This document shows, piece by piece, positions 16,499 to 24,340 of a stretch of DNA of 64,000 nt (positions are counted from its first letter, which is position 1; every line of letters starts with the position of its first letter). The translations under genes were made by a program, and so were the position numbers. Origin of the DNA: Fimenecus sp045543095 (lineage in GTDB: Bacteria; Bacillota; Clostridia; Oscillospirales; Acutalibacteraceae). The DNA is taken from NCBI GenBank assembly GCA_045543095.1, contig JAZQMC010000008.1, forward strand, positions 120,569 through 184,568. The letters are read 5' to 3'. A model generated the notes under the pieces. That model was given only the letters and a program-made list of their open reading frames with translations. It had not been told where the DNA came from and ran no database searches.

Positions 16499-17319
16499 CA
16501 AAAACATCTCCTTTAGCAAAACTTTATATTGCCCTTGTGTTCATATTCCTATATGCACCAATGGTGGTAATGATGGTGTTCTCATTCAACTCTTCAGAGA
16601 GCACATATATCTTTGAGGGATTTTCACTTCAATGGTATGAGCGTCTTTTTTACGATAAGGTTACAATGGACGCACTTAAAAACACAATAGTACTTGCGAT
16701 TAGTTCAGCGGCAATTGCCACAATTCTCGGCACACTCGCCGCAGTGGGACTAAACTCAATGAAAAACAAATATGTAAAGTCATCTGTTATGACAGTTACA
16801 AATATACCGATGATGAACCCCGAAATCGTAACAGGTATCTCAATGATGCTTTTGTTCGTATTCGCAGGTGCAATGTTCAGCAAACGCGATGTGCTCGGTT
16901 TCTGGACACTTCTCATAGCACACGTAACATTCCAGTTGCCTTATGTAATTCTTTCGGTGTTGCCGAAGCTTAAGCAAACCGATAATAGAATTTTCGAGGC
17001 GGCACAAGATTTGGGTTGTCACCCTTTGAAAGCATTTTTCAAGGTGGTTTTCCCCGCAATTCTTCCCGGTATCATTTCGGGTGCTATTATGGCATTTACA
17101 TTGTCACTTGATGATTTCATAATCAGTTACTTTACAAACGGACCCGATTTTCAGACCTTGCCTATTCATATTTTCTCAATGACAAAGAAACGAGTTAAGC
17201 CCGATATGTATGCTCTTTCAACACTCATTTTCGGTGCGATGTTCATCCTTTTAATTCTTATGAATGTGGCACAGTCACGCTCTGATAAAAAGCAAAGAGC
17301 AAAAAAGGGGGATAAATAA
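16495..17319 (+). CDS. potC: spermidine/putrescine ABC transporter permease PotC
   Basis: 274 residues with six membrane helices. EAA loop EAAQDLGCHPLKAFFKVVFPAILPGI near residue 168, followed by the PotC-typical LSLDDFIISYFTNGP. FSFNSSES near residue 24 is also characteristic. It overlaps potB by four bases and potD by one base, so the three are translated as a coupled unit. Confidence 0.94.
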   Translation: MTKTSPLAKLYIALVFIFLYAPMVVMMVFSFNSSESTYIFEGFSLQWYERLFYDKVTMDALKNTIVLAISSAAIATILGTLAAVGLNSMKNKYVKSSVMTVTNIPMMNPEIVTGISMMLLFVFAGAMFSKRDVLGFWTLLIAHVTFQLPYVILSVLPKLKQTDNRIFEAAQDLGCHPLKAFFKVVFPAILPGIISGAIMAFTLSLDDFIISYFTNGPDFQTLPIHIFSMTKKRVKPDMYALSTLIFGAMFILLILMNVAQSRSDKKQRAKKGDK

Positions 17320-18572
17320 TGAAAAAGATTATCTCTCTTTTAATAGTCTTTATAATTGTTCTTTCAATGTCTGCTTGTGGTAATAGCAACAATGAAGAAG
17401 AAACTCCAACTCAACCTATTGTTACCGATGTTGAAATCTTTTCTGCAGAAACAAAAGAATACTACAAAAACCTCGGTCTTCAGGATACAACCCTCAATGT
17501 TTATAACTGGGGTGAATATATTGATGATGAAGAAGTTGATGTAATCACACAGTTTGAACGTCTTACAGGTTGCGATGTCAATTACACCACCTTTGAATCC
17601 AACGAAAATATGTATTCAAAGCTTTCGGGCGGGGGAGTAAGCTATGATATTGTAATCCCCTCTGATTATATGGTTGAGCGTCTTTTATCTGAAGAAATGC
17701 TCTTGCCCCTTGATTATACCAATATCCCAAATTATGAAAAGTATTTTGACAGCGAAAAATACGGCTATCTTATAGAAAACGGCATAAGTGATTATGCGGT
17801 AATTTACAATGTGGGCACAACCATACTTATTTATAATAAGAAAATGGTAAGCGAAGAGCCAACAAGCTGGAAAGTGCTGTGGGATGAGCAGTATAAAGGC
17901 AAGGTGCTTATGTTTAATAACCCTCGCGATGCATTTGCGGTGGCACAGTTTGCTCTGGGTCAGAGTATCAACACAACCGATATGGCAGATTGGGATGCGG
18001 CGGCAGACTATCTTTTAGAACAACGCAAGAATGTTAAGCCCGAATATGTAATGGACGAGGTTTTCATTAAAATGGAAAGTGGTGAATATGCTTTTGCCAC
18101 ATACTATGCGGGCGACTATGAGCTTATGGTAGAGAATAACCCCGATTTAGAATTTGTTTTCCCCGAAGAGGGCGTTAACACATTTTATGATGCGATGTGT
18201 ATTCCAAAAGGCTCACAAAACAAAAAGGGTGCAGAGGCATTTATCAACTTTATGATGGAACCCGAAATTGCCCTTGCAAATGCAGAATATATTTATTATG
18301 CAACTCCAAATAAGGCAGTTATTGAGAATGAAGATTATTCTCTCAGCGGTAGTGAGGCGGTATATCCCGAGAATTTACAGAATACGCAGGAGTTTCATAA
18401 TCTTCCAACAGATACTCTGCAATATATGAACAACCTCTGGATGAAAGTCAAAGGTGAAAATGATGCAGGCGGGTTGTATGCGGGCTTTTTCTCGGTGATA
18501 GCAGTAATTGTTGTAATACTTATATATAATGTTTTAAAGAAAAATCGTATGAAAAAGTATTATAATGTATAA
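17319..18572 (+). CDS. potD: spermidine/putrescine-binding lipoprotein PotD with extra C-terminal membrane helix
   Basis: 417 residues. Lipobox LSMSAC (Cys near residue 20) marks a lipoprotein. The mature protein has PotD/PotF blocks: LNVYNWGEYID, FERLTGCDVNYTTFESNENMYSKL, YDIVIPSDYMVERL, AFATYYAGDYELM, FPEEGVNTFYDAMCIPKGS. After the binding domain there is an unusual hydrophobic segment (GFFSVIAVIVVILIYNVL) and a basic tail (KKNRMKKYYNV), so the protein appears anchored at both ends. Normal PotD proteins are about 350 residues and lack this. It delivers polyamine to PotBC. Confidence 0.93.
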   Translation: MKKIISLLIVFIIVLSMSACGNSNNEEETPTQPIVTDVEIFSAETKEYYKNLGLQDTTLNVYNWGEYIDDEEVDVITQFERLTGCDVNYTTFESNENMYSKLSGGGVSYDIVIPSDYMVERLLSEEMLLPLDYTNIPNYEKYFDSEKYGYLIENGISDYAVIYNVGTTILIYNKKMVSEEPTSWKVLWDEQYKGKVLMFNNPRDAFAVAQFALGQSINTTDMADWDAAADYLLEQRKNVKPEYVMDEVFIKMESGEYAFATYYAGDYELMVENNPDLEFVFPEEGVNTFYDAMCIPKGSQNKKGAEAFINFMMEPEIALANAEYIYYATPNKAVIENEDYSLSGSEAVYPENLQNTQEFHNLPTDTLQYMNNLWMKVKGENDAGGLYAGFFSVIAVIVVILIYNVLKKNRMKKYYNV

Positions 18573-18605
18573 AAATGGCACAATTTAATGATTTATCACG
18601 CTAAA

Positions 18606-18643
18606 GGCTGACCACAATATATTGTGGTTGGTCTTTATTTTTA
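18606..18643 (+). terminator. Rho-independent terminator of the pot operon
   Basis: GACCACAATA pairs with TATTGTGGTTGGTC and a T-rich tail follows, about 34 bases after potD. Confidence 0.8.
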
Positions 18644-18778
18644 TCAAAAAGAAAAATCACTCGATTTTTGGCATTTGTACATTTTCACAACAGTGAAAAC
18701 CACGCAGTTTCAAGGCTTGTGAATAAAATGCGGAAAAATAGCTAAAATTCATCTGCATTTTTTGGCTATTATTTTAGT

Positions 18779-18853
18779 GCACAATATATTGACAGAAACA
18801 CGAATATACTATAAAATGATACTTGCTCACTCAAAAAACACAAGATGTTGTGT
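18779..18853 (+). promoter_or_regulatory. nrdD promoter with candidate NrdR boxes
   Basis: TTGACA (18789-18794) and TAAAAT (18812-18817) are 17 bases apart. ACACAAGATGTTGTGT (18838-18853) is a perfect 6+6 palindrome similar to the NrdR box (ACACTATATATAGTGT type). A second, weaker match, GCACAATATATTGACA (18779-18794), overlaps the -35 box. The spacing between the two (about 59 bases centre to centre) is larger than the usual 31-32, so NrdR control is a suggestion. Confidence 0.5.
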
Positions 18854-18894
18854 GTCAATAAAAAAACAGTAACACAAAACGGAGGACTCGTAAA

Positions 18895-21210
18895 ATGATT
18901 GAAAAGATTTTAAAGCGTGACGGTCGAGAGGTTGATTTTTCTATTGAAAAAATCGCTAATGCCGTATATCAGGCTGCAAAGGCAACGGGCGGAAACAACT
19001 ATGATGAGGCAATGGATATTGCAAAGTCTGCGGTACAATATATTGAGCGTGACGGAATCACAACTCCTACAGTTGAGCAGATTCAGGACTATGTTGAAAA
19101 AACTCTTATCGAAACAGGCCACGCAAGAACTGCAAAGAAATACATTCTTTACAGAGCAGAGCGTTCTCGTGTTCGTGAAATGAATACTCGTCTTATGAAG
19201 ACTTATGAGGATTTGACCTTCGTTTCAGCAAAGGATAACGATGTTAAGCGTGAAAATGCTAATATTGACGGCGATACATCAATGGGTACAATGCTCAAAT
19301 ACGGTTCAGAGGGTGCAAAGCAGTTTAATGTGCTTCACATCTTAAAGCCCGAGCACGCAAAAGCTCATCAGGAGGGTGATATCCATATTCACGATATGGA
19401 CTTCTTGACACTTACTACAACTTGCTGTCAGATTGACCTTCTCAAGCTTTTCAAAAACGGTTTCTCAACAGGTCACGGTTTCCTTCGCGAGCCTAACGAT
19501 ATTGCAAGCTATTCAGCTCTTGCTTGTATTGCAATTCAGTCAAACCAGAACGACCAGCACGGCGGTCAGAGTATTCCTAACTTTGATTACGGTATGGCTC
19601 CCGGCGTTAAAAAGACATACAAGAAAAAGTATGTTGAAAATGTTGCAAAAGCACTTGAACTTCTTCACGGTGTTGAAGATGCAAAAGATGCAGTAAAAGC
19701 TATCTGTAATGCAATTGAAGAAAAGAACGGCGTTGCTCCCTGCCTTGCAAATGATAATGATTATCAGCAGTATGAGGCAAAGGTTCTCGTTAAAGAATTC
19801 GGCATCACAGCAGAAGATGCAGAAAAAATTCAGAAGTTCGCAGTTGATAAAGCAGAAAAAGAAACTGACCGTGCAACATATCAGGCAATGGAAGCACTTG
19901 TTCACAACCTTAATACAATGCATTCACGTGCAGGTGCTCAGATTCCTTTCTCATCAATCAACTACGGTACAGATACTTCTCCCGAAGGCCGTCTTGTAAT
20001 CAAGAATGTTCTTCTTGCTACTGAAGCAGGTCTTGGTAACGGCGAAACACCCGTATTCCCAATTCACATCTTCAAGGTTAAGGCTGGCGTAAACTATAAC
20101 CCCGATGATGTAAACTACGATTTGTTCAAGCTTGCTTGCAGAGTTTCAGCACTTCGTTTGTTCCCCAACTTCTCATTTATGGACGCTCCTTACAACAAGG
20201 CAACATATATTGAGGGTGACCCCAATACAGAGGTTGCATATATGGGATGCCGTACAAGAGTTGTTACAAATAACTATGACAAGACACGCAATGTAACAGG
20301 CGGTCGCGGTAACTTGTCATTCACATCTGTTAACCTTCCGAGAATTGCTATTAAGGCTCACGGTAACCTTGACTATTTCTTTGAAGAACTTGATAGAAAG
20401 ATTGATATTGTTATTGCACAGCTTCTTGAAAGATTTGAAATTCAGGCAAAGAGAAGAGTTCGTAACTATCCATTCCTTATGGGTCAGGGCATCTGGCTCG
20501 ATTCTGAAAAACTCGGTATTGATGATGAAGTAAGAGAAGTTCTTAAGCACGGTACTCTTACAATCGGTTTTATCGGTCTTGCTGAAACTCTTAAGGCTCT
20601 TACAGGTAAGCACCACGGTGAGTCAAAAGAGGCACAGAACTTAGGTCTTGAAATTGTTCATCATATGCGTCAGCGTACAGATGAAGCAAGTCAGGCAACA
20701 GGTATGAACTTCTCACTTATTGCAACTCCTGCTGAAGGACTTTCAGGCAGATTTGTAAGAATGGACCGTGAGCGTTACGGCGTAATCGAGGGTGTTACTG
20801 ACAGAAAGTATTACACAAACTCATTCCACGTGCCCGTATATTTCCCAATTTCTGCGTTTGATAAGATTAAGCTTGAAGGACCTTATCACGCACTTACAAA
20901 CGGTGGTCACATTTCATATATCGAAATGGACGGTGACCCAACACAGAACCTTGACGCATTTGAAGCAGTAGTTCGTTGCATGTATGATGCAGGCATCGGC
21001 TACGGCTCAATTAACCACCCTGTTGACCGTGACCCTGTTTGTGGTTACACAGGTATCATCGGTGACGTTTGTCCTCGTTGCGGACGTCGTGAAGGTGAGG
21101 GCGTTGATGTTGAAGTGCTCAAGAAACTCAATGGCTACAAAAAGGATGTTCACTGCTGCGACATCAATGAACTTGAAGAAGCAGACAAAGTGGCACACCC
21201 TGTAGAATAA
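18895..21210 (+). CDS. nrdD: anaerobic ribonucleoside-triphosphate reductase, large chain lacking the glycyl-radical domain
   Basis: 771 residues after GGAGG. An ATP-cone regulatory domain covers about residues 3-95 (IEKILKRDGREVDFS). The catalytic barrel follows with the thiyl-radical cysteine block YMGCRTRV and GGRGNLSFTSVNLPRIA. Near the C-terminus is the zinc-ribbon region PVCGYTGIIGDVCPRCGR, where the first of the four usual cysteines is not obvious. The protein then stops after HPVE and has no RxxGYL glycyl-radical motif; that motif is in the next gene. Class III reductases make dNTPs from NTPs in anaerobes with formate as reductant. No sign of decay is visible. Confidence 0.93.
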   Translation: MIEKILKRDGREVDFSIEKIANAVYQAAKATGGNNYDEAMDIAKSAVQYIERDGITTPTVEQIQDYVEKTLIETGHARTAKKYILYRAERSRVREMNTRLMKTYEDLTFVSAKDNDVKRENANIDGDTSMGTMLKYGSEGAKQFNVLHILKPEHAKAHQEGDIHIHDMDFLTLTTTCCQIDLLKLFKNGFSTGHGFLREPNDIASYSALACIAIQSNQNDQHGGQSIPNFDYGMAPGVKKTYKKKYVENVAKALELLHGVEDAKDAVKAICNAIEEKNGVAPCLANDNDYQQYEAKVLVKEFGITAEDAEKIQKFAVDKAEKETDRATYQAMEALVHNLNTMHSRAGAQIPFSSINYGTDTSPEGRLVIKNVLLATEAGLGNGETPVFPIHIFKVKAGVNYNPDDVNYDLFKLACRVSALRLFPNFSFMDAPYNKATYIEGDPNTEVAYMGCRTRVVTNNYDKTRNVTGGRGNLSFTSVNLPRIAIKAHGNLDYFFEELDRKIDIVIAQLLERFEIQAKRRVRNYPFLMGQGIWLDSEKLGIDDEVREVLKHGTLTIGFIGLAETLKALTGKHHGESKEAQNLGLEIVHHMRQRTDEASQATGMNFSLIATPAEGLSGRFVRMDRERYGVIEGVTDRKYYTNSFHVPVYFPISAFDKIKLEGPYHALTNGGHISYIEMDGDPTQNLDAFEAVVRCMYDAGIGYGSINHPVDRDPVCGYTGIIGDVCPRCGRREGEGVDVEVLKKLNGYKKDVHCCDINELEEADKVAHPVE

Positions 21211-21249
21211 ATCAAAAACACGTTTTATTAAAATTAAGGAGGCATAACA

Positions 21250-21426
21250 ATGGCTAAAAAAGAAAAAGTAATGGTTGGCGAAGGCGTAGGATTCGAAAGA
21301 ATTCGTAGAATTACAGGCTACCTTGTTGGTACTCTTGATAGATTTAACGATGCTAAATATGCAGAGGTGCAGGATAGAGTTAAGCACTCAATCGGCACAG
21401 GCAAGGGAGAAATGGAGCAGGTATAA
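21250..21426 (+). CDS. stand-alone glycyl-radical domain of anaerobic ribonucleotide reductase
   Basis: 58 residues, ATG 21250 to TAA 21426, with a strong AAGGAGG eleven bases upstream. The core RIRRITGYLVGTLDRF carries the glycyl-radical motif (R-x-T-G-Y-L) and continues with NDAKYAEVQDRVKH, the family's conserved tail. In ordinary NrdD this is the last ~50 residues of the large chain; here the large chain ends without it. An extra basic N-terminus (MAKKEKVMVGEG) replaces the linker. Its stop overlaps the nrdG start by one base (TAATG). It should dock into NrdD and be activated by NrdG to carry the radical. Confidence 0.92.
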   Translation: MAKKEKVMVGEGVGFERIRRITGYLVGTLDRFNDAKYAEVQDRVKHSIGTGKGEMEQV

Positions 21427-21935
21427 TGGCAACGCCCCTACGACTTGCAGGTGTTATCCGTGAATCAATCGTTGACGGACCGGGTTGGCGATTTGTGGTC
21501 TTTGCACAGGGCTGTAAGCACAATTGCGAAGGCTGTCACAACCCCGAAACTCACGATATGAATGGCGGATATGAAAGTAGCGTGGAACGAATTATTGAAG
21601 CAGTTAAACAGGATAAGCTCTTAAAGGGTGTTACCTTTTCAGGCGGTGACCCCTTTGAGCAGGCTGAAAATTTTTCAGTCCTTGCCAAAATGGTGCACGA
21701 ATTAGGTCTTGATATTGTGACCTATACAGGCTATACCTTTGAACAACTCTACAAAGGTATGGCGAAAAATGAGGGTTGGCGACATCTGTTAGAACAGACC
21801 GATATTCTCATTGACGGAAAGTTTGAGTTATCAAAGAAATCACTTAACTGCAAATTCCGCGGTTCAACAAATCAAAGAGTTCTCGATGCGAAAAAATCTC
21901 TGGCAGAAGGGATTGCAATCGAAATCGAGATATAA
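21426..21935 (+). CDS. nrdG: anaerobic ribonucleotide reductase-activating protein
   Basis: 169 residues. Radical-SAM cysteine motif CKHNCEGC near residue 29 binds the 4Fe-4S cluster; FSGGDPFEQ is the SAM-binding GGE-type motif; TYTGYTFEQL and LIDGKFEL are characteristic of NrdG. It uses SAM to generate the glycyl radical, here presumably on the separate 58-residue protein. The start ATG overlaps that gene's stop, so translation is coupled and the stoichiometry of partner and activase is linked. The last gene of the nrd operon, followed by a terminator. Confidence 0.95.
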   Translation: MATPLRLAGVIRESIVDGPGWRFVVFAQGCKHNCEGCHNPETHDMNGGYESSVERIIEAVKQDKLLKGVTFSGGDPFEQAENFSVLAKMVHELGLDIVTYTGYTFEQLYKGMAKNEGWRHLLEQTDILIDGKFELSKKSLNCKFRGSTNQRVLDAKKSLAEGIAIEIEI

Positions 21936-21937
21936 AT

Positions 21938-21972
21938 TAACAGCAGACGACTGACCCCGTCTGCTGTTTTTT
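21938..21972 (+). terminator. Rho-independent terminator of the nrd operon
   Basis: AACAGCAGACG pairs with CGTCTGCTGTT and is followed by TTTTTTC. Confidence 0.9.
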
Positions 21973-21990
21973 CATTATTTCATATTCTTT

Positions 21991-22146
21991 TGGGCTCCAC
22001 CCTTGAGGGGGAGCTGTCGCAAAGCGACTGAGGGGGGTATCTTGTCCATTTTTGAAAGGTGATATGTCATTAAGCTATAGAGGGATTAAATCCCCCCCTT
22101 CCGTCAATGCTAACGCATTGCCACCTTCCCCTCGGTGGGGGAAGGC
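21991..22146. repeat. REP-like palindromic repeats, family A copy 3 (two units, tail to tail)
   Basis: A first unit (GGGCTCCACCCTTGAGGG, with GTCGC/GCGAC inner stem) and a second one in opposite sense (CCCCTTCCGTCAATGCTAAC, CCTTCCCC/GGGGAAGG) about 50 bases apart. They fill the space between nrdG and the DUF6809-like gene. Confidence 0.7.
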
Positions 22147-22151
22147 TATGC

Positions 22152-22415
22152 TTAATCATCACAAAAGGCCTCAAATATAAGTCGAGTTGCAAATCTGACA
22201 CCTTTAATAAAAGCATATTTTTCAGATATACTATTTGTTTCGGTTATGGATTTATCATATTCTTCAAGTAAATCCTTTTGTTCATCATTTAATTTTGACC
22301 TAAAAATATCTTCTGTTTTACCGTATTTGTTTATAATTCCCTTTTCGTTATCGTTTCGTTGCATAGGCACTTCAATAAGATAATATTGCCATAATTCTTC
22401 TAACTCTTTTCGCAT
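22152..22415 (-). CDS. small DUF6809-like protein
   Basis: 87 residues from the ATG at 22415 after GGAGG. The pattern (KELEELWQYYL at the start, LNDEQKDLLEEYDKS in the middle, SEKYAFIKGVRFATRLIFEA at the end) resembles the short DUF6809 proteins found in many Clostridia, often near mobile or accessory genes. It is soluble, mostly helical and acidic. Function is unknown. It stands alone between a repeat cluster and the terminator of the ABC exporter. Confidence 0.7.
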   Translation of the reverse strand: MRKELEELWQYYLIEVPMQRNDNEKGIINKYGKTEDIFRSKLNDEQKDLLEEYDKSITETNSISEKYAFIKGVRFATRLIFEAFCDD

Positions 22416-22488
22416 ATTAACCTCCAAATAGTTGTTGTATTAATGATTATAACGAAAAAAATTATTATAATTAGGGTCATATTGACCT

Positions 22489-22521
22489 AAAACCCCTCGG
22501 TAGAAATACCGAGGGGTTTTG
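22489..22521. terminator. bidirectional terminator
   Basis: AAAACCCCTCGGTA pairs with TACCGAGGGGTTTT; A-run before and T-run after allow it to work on both strands. It ends the ABC exporter operon (minus). Confidence 0.88.
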
Positions 22522-22537
22522 TTACAACTCGTTTGCA

Positions 22538-24340
22538 TTATTCATTCTTATACTTCTCTGCCTGAAGATTGAACATATAGGCATAAGTGCCGCCGAGTTC
22601 CATTAATTCTGCGTGACTACCGCTTTCAATAATGCGACCATTTTCCATAACATAAATTCTGTCGGCATTAACAGTAGTTGAAAGTCTGTGAGAAATGAAA
22701 ATAACAGTTTTCTTGTCCGCCGCTTCAATCATAGCCTGATTGAGATTGTACTCTGCAACGGGGTCAAGGTTGGCCGAGGGCTCGTCAAGAATAACGTAAG
22801 GACAATCCTTATAGAATGCTCTTGCAATAGCCGTTTTCTGTGCCTCGCCACCCGAAAACATAACACCCTCGTCGTCAAATTCTCTTAAAAGCTCGGTGTT
22901 TATTCCGTTTTTAAGTTCTTTGTTGAATCCGCTGTGTTTAAGTGCGTCCCATACTCGTTCTTCGTCGGGATTAGTATCAAGGGCAACATTTTCACCTAAA
23001 CTGCAAGAGAAAATCTGAAAATCCTGAAAAACTGCTGCAAATCGGTCACGGTGGGAATCTGCCGTGGCATTTTTGATGTTTTCACCGTCTATGAGTATTT
23101 CGCCCTCGGTTGCATCATAAAGTCTTAATAGAAGGTTTGTGAGAGTGGTTTTACCCGCACCGTTATAGCCCACAAGAGCGATTTTTTCATAAGGTTTAAT
23201 TGTGAGGTTAATATCTTCAAGTGTTGGTTTATCGTTATTTGGATAAGTGAATGAAAGATTTTTAATAGTGATTTCTTTTGGCTCAGTTTTCTTGACTTCT
23301 TCTCCACCGTTTTTGATTTTAAAATCAGCACCTAAAAATTCACGGTATTTATCAATCATTTTTGCTTGTTCCGAGAAACGAGCCAATGCCCATATTGTAA
23401 GGAATTGGAAGGACATGGCAACTGCGTGAGCACCGTTGAATGTTGCAACAAAATCACCTGCAGAAAGGTCACCTTTAATAAGCACACAATATCCAAGGTA
23501 AAGAGGAAGAATAAACATAAATCCAAGTCCCTGAACGCCTACTTTTTGTGTGCAGTTGAGTATGGAAATCTTGTCCCAATACTTTTTCTGATTGTTGATA
23601 ACATCGTCCGCCGCGTCATTATAGCGTTCAATAAGCAAAGGAGAAATGTTGTTCATTCTAACTTCTTTTGCATAGTCCTGCAAATAGAAAATACGCTGAA
23701 AATAGTCTGCTCGTCTGTGATATTTTGCATTGTCAATTCGTCTTTCCATCATAAGAGTGCCGACTTTTTTGCTGATTGGAAGAAAAACGCAGATAACAAC
23801 AAGAATAATCACCAAGCACCAAGGGTCAATGGTAAATAATACCGATGAAACCGTAACAAGTGAGATAATATGTCCCACATACATTCTTACAAGTCCCAAA
23901 AGATTTTGAATATTGCCCGATGATGACTCAATGGTGAGAATGAAGTTGTTGTAGAATTCGGGGTTATCGTAGGACTCAAGGTCAAGACTTCTTGCCTTGT
24001 CATAAAGTTTTTTGTTAAGTCCGTAGTAAAGTCTTTCTCTTTCCATATTCCAATAAAATTCACGGAAAAGCCACGAAATAACCGTTGAAAGAATAAGAAT
24101 AAGACCAATTACAATAACCGCATAGAAAATTCTGTTTAGGTCTGTACCTTCTGTTACTACGTCAATAATGTACTTAACGCCGATAACTTTAATAAGGTTG
24201 TTGGGAAGAATCATCAAAAGTCCCCACATAAATTCGCCCAACACCAAAAGAGGAGAAACGCTGAAAAGCAGTTTTATAAAGAAAAAAATATTTGATGGCA
24301 TTGAGTGTAATGTCTTTTCTTTTTCCTTTTTCTTAAACAT
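22538..24340 (-). CDS. ABC exporter, fused permease/ATPase, second half-transporter
   Basis: 600 residues starting at the ATG at 24340 after GAGGTGG. Six membrane helices in the first ~310 residues, with the SLDLESYDNPEFYNNF segment common to Firmicute multidrug or peptide exporters. The ATPase has Walker A GYNGAGKTT, signature FSGGEAQKTAIARA, Walker B YVILDEPSANLD and H-loop ISHRLST; all catalytic residues are present. It overlaps the preceding half-transporter gene by eight bases, so the two probably form a heterodimer. The substrate is unknown; the attenuator upstream of the operon suggests an antibiotic or a translation-related signal. Confidence 0.92.
   Translation of the reverse strand: MFKKKEKEKTLHSMPSNIFFFIKLLFSVSPLLVLGEFMWGLLMILPNNLIKVIGVKYIIDVVTEGTDLNRIFYAVIVIGLILILSTVISWLFREFYWNMERERLYYGLNKKLYDKARSLDLESYDNPEFYNNFILTIESSSGNIQNLLGLVRMYVGHIISLVTVSSVLFTIDPWCLVIILVVICVFLPISKKVGTLMMERRIDNAKYHRRADYFQRIFYLQDYAKEVRMNNISPLLIERYNDAADDVINNQKKYWDKISILNCTQKVGVQGLGFMFILPLYLGYCVLIKGDLSAGDFVATFNGAHAVAMSFQFLTIWALARFSEQAKMIDKYREFLGADFKIKNGGEEVKKTEPKEITIKNLSFTYPNNDKPTLEDINLTIKPYEKIALVGYNGAGKTTLTNLLLRLYDATEGEILIDGENIKNATADSHRDRFAAVFQDFQIFSCSLGENVALDTNPDEERVWDALKHSGFNKELKNGINTELLREFDDEGVMFSGGEAQKTAIARAFYKDCPYVILDEPSANLDPVAEYNLNQAMIEAADKKTVIFISHRLSTTVNADRIYVMENGRIIESGSHAELMELGGTYAYMFNLQAEKYKNE

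Noticed and set aside
18612..18627. CCACAATATATTGTGG as an NrdR operator
   Set aside because: It resembles the core of an NrdR box but forms the stem of the pot operon terminator and lies about 160 bases before the nrdD promoter.
19540..19923. Cysteine-rich open frame antisense to nrdD
   Set aside because: It mirrors the codon pattern of nrdD on the other strand and has no ribosome binding site or known motif.
18895..21426. NrdD truncation as a simple sequencing frameshift
   Set aside because: The large chain ends with a clean stop, followed by 39 bases with a strong ribosome binding site, and the small gene has its own start and a new N-terminus. A single base change would not join the frames naturally.
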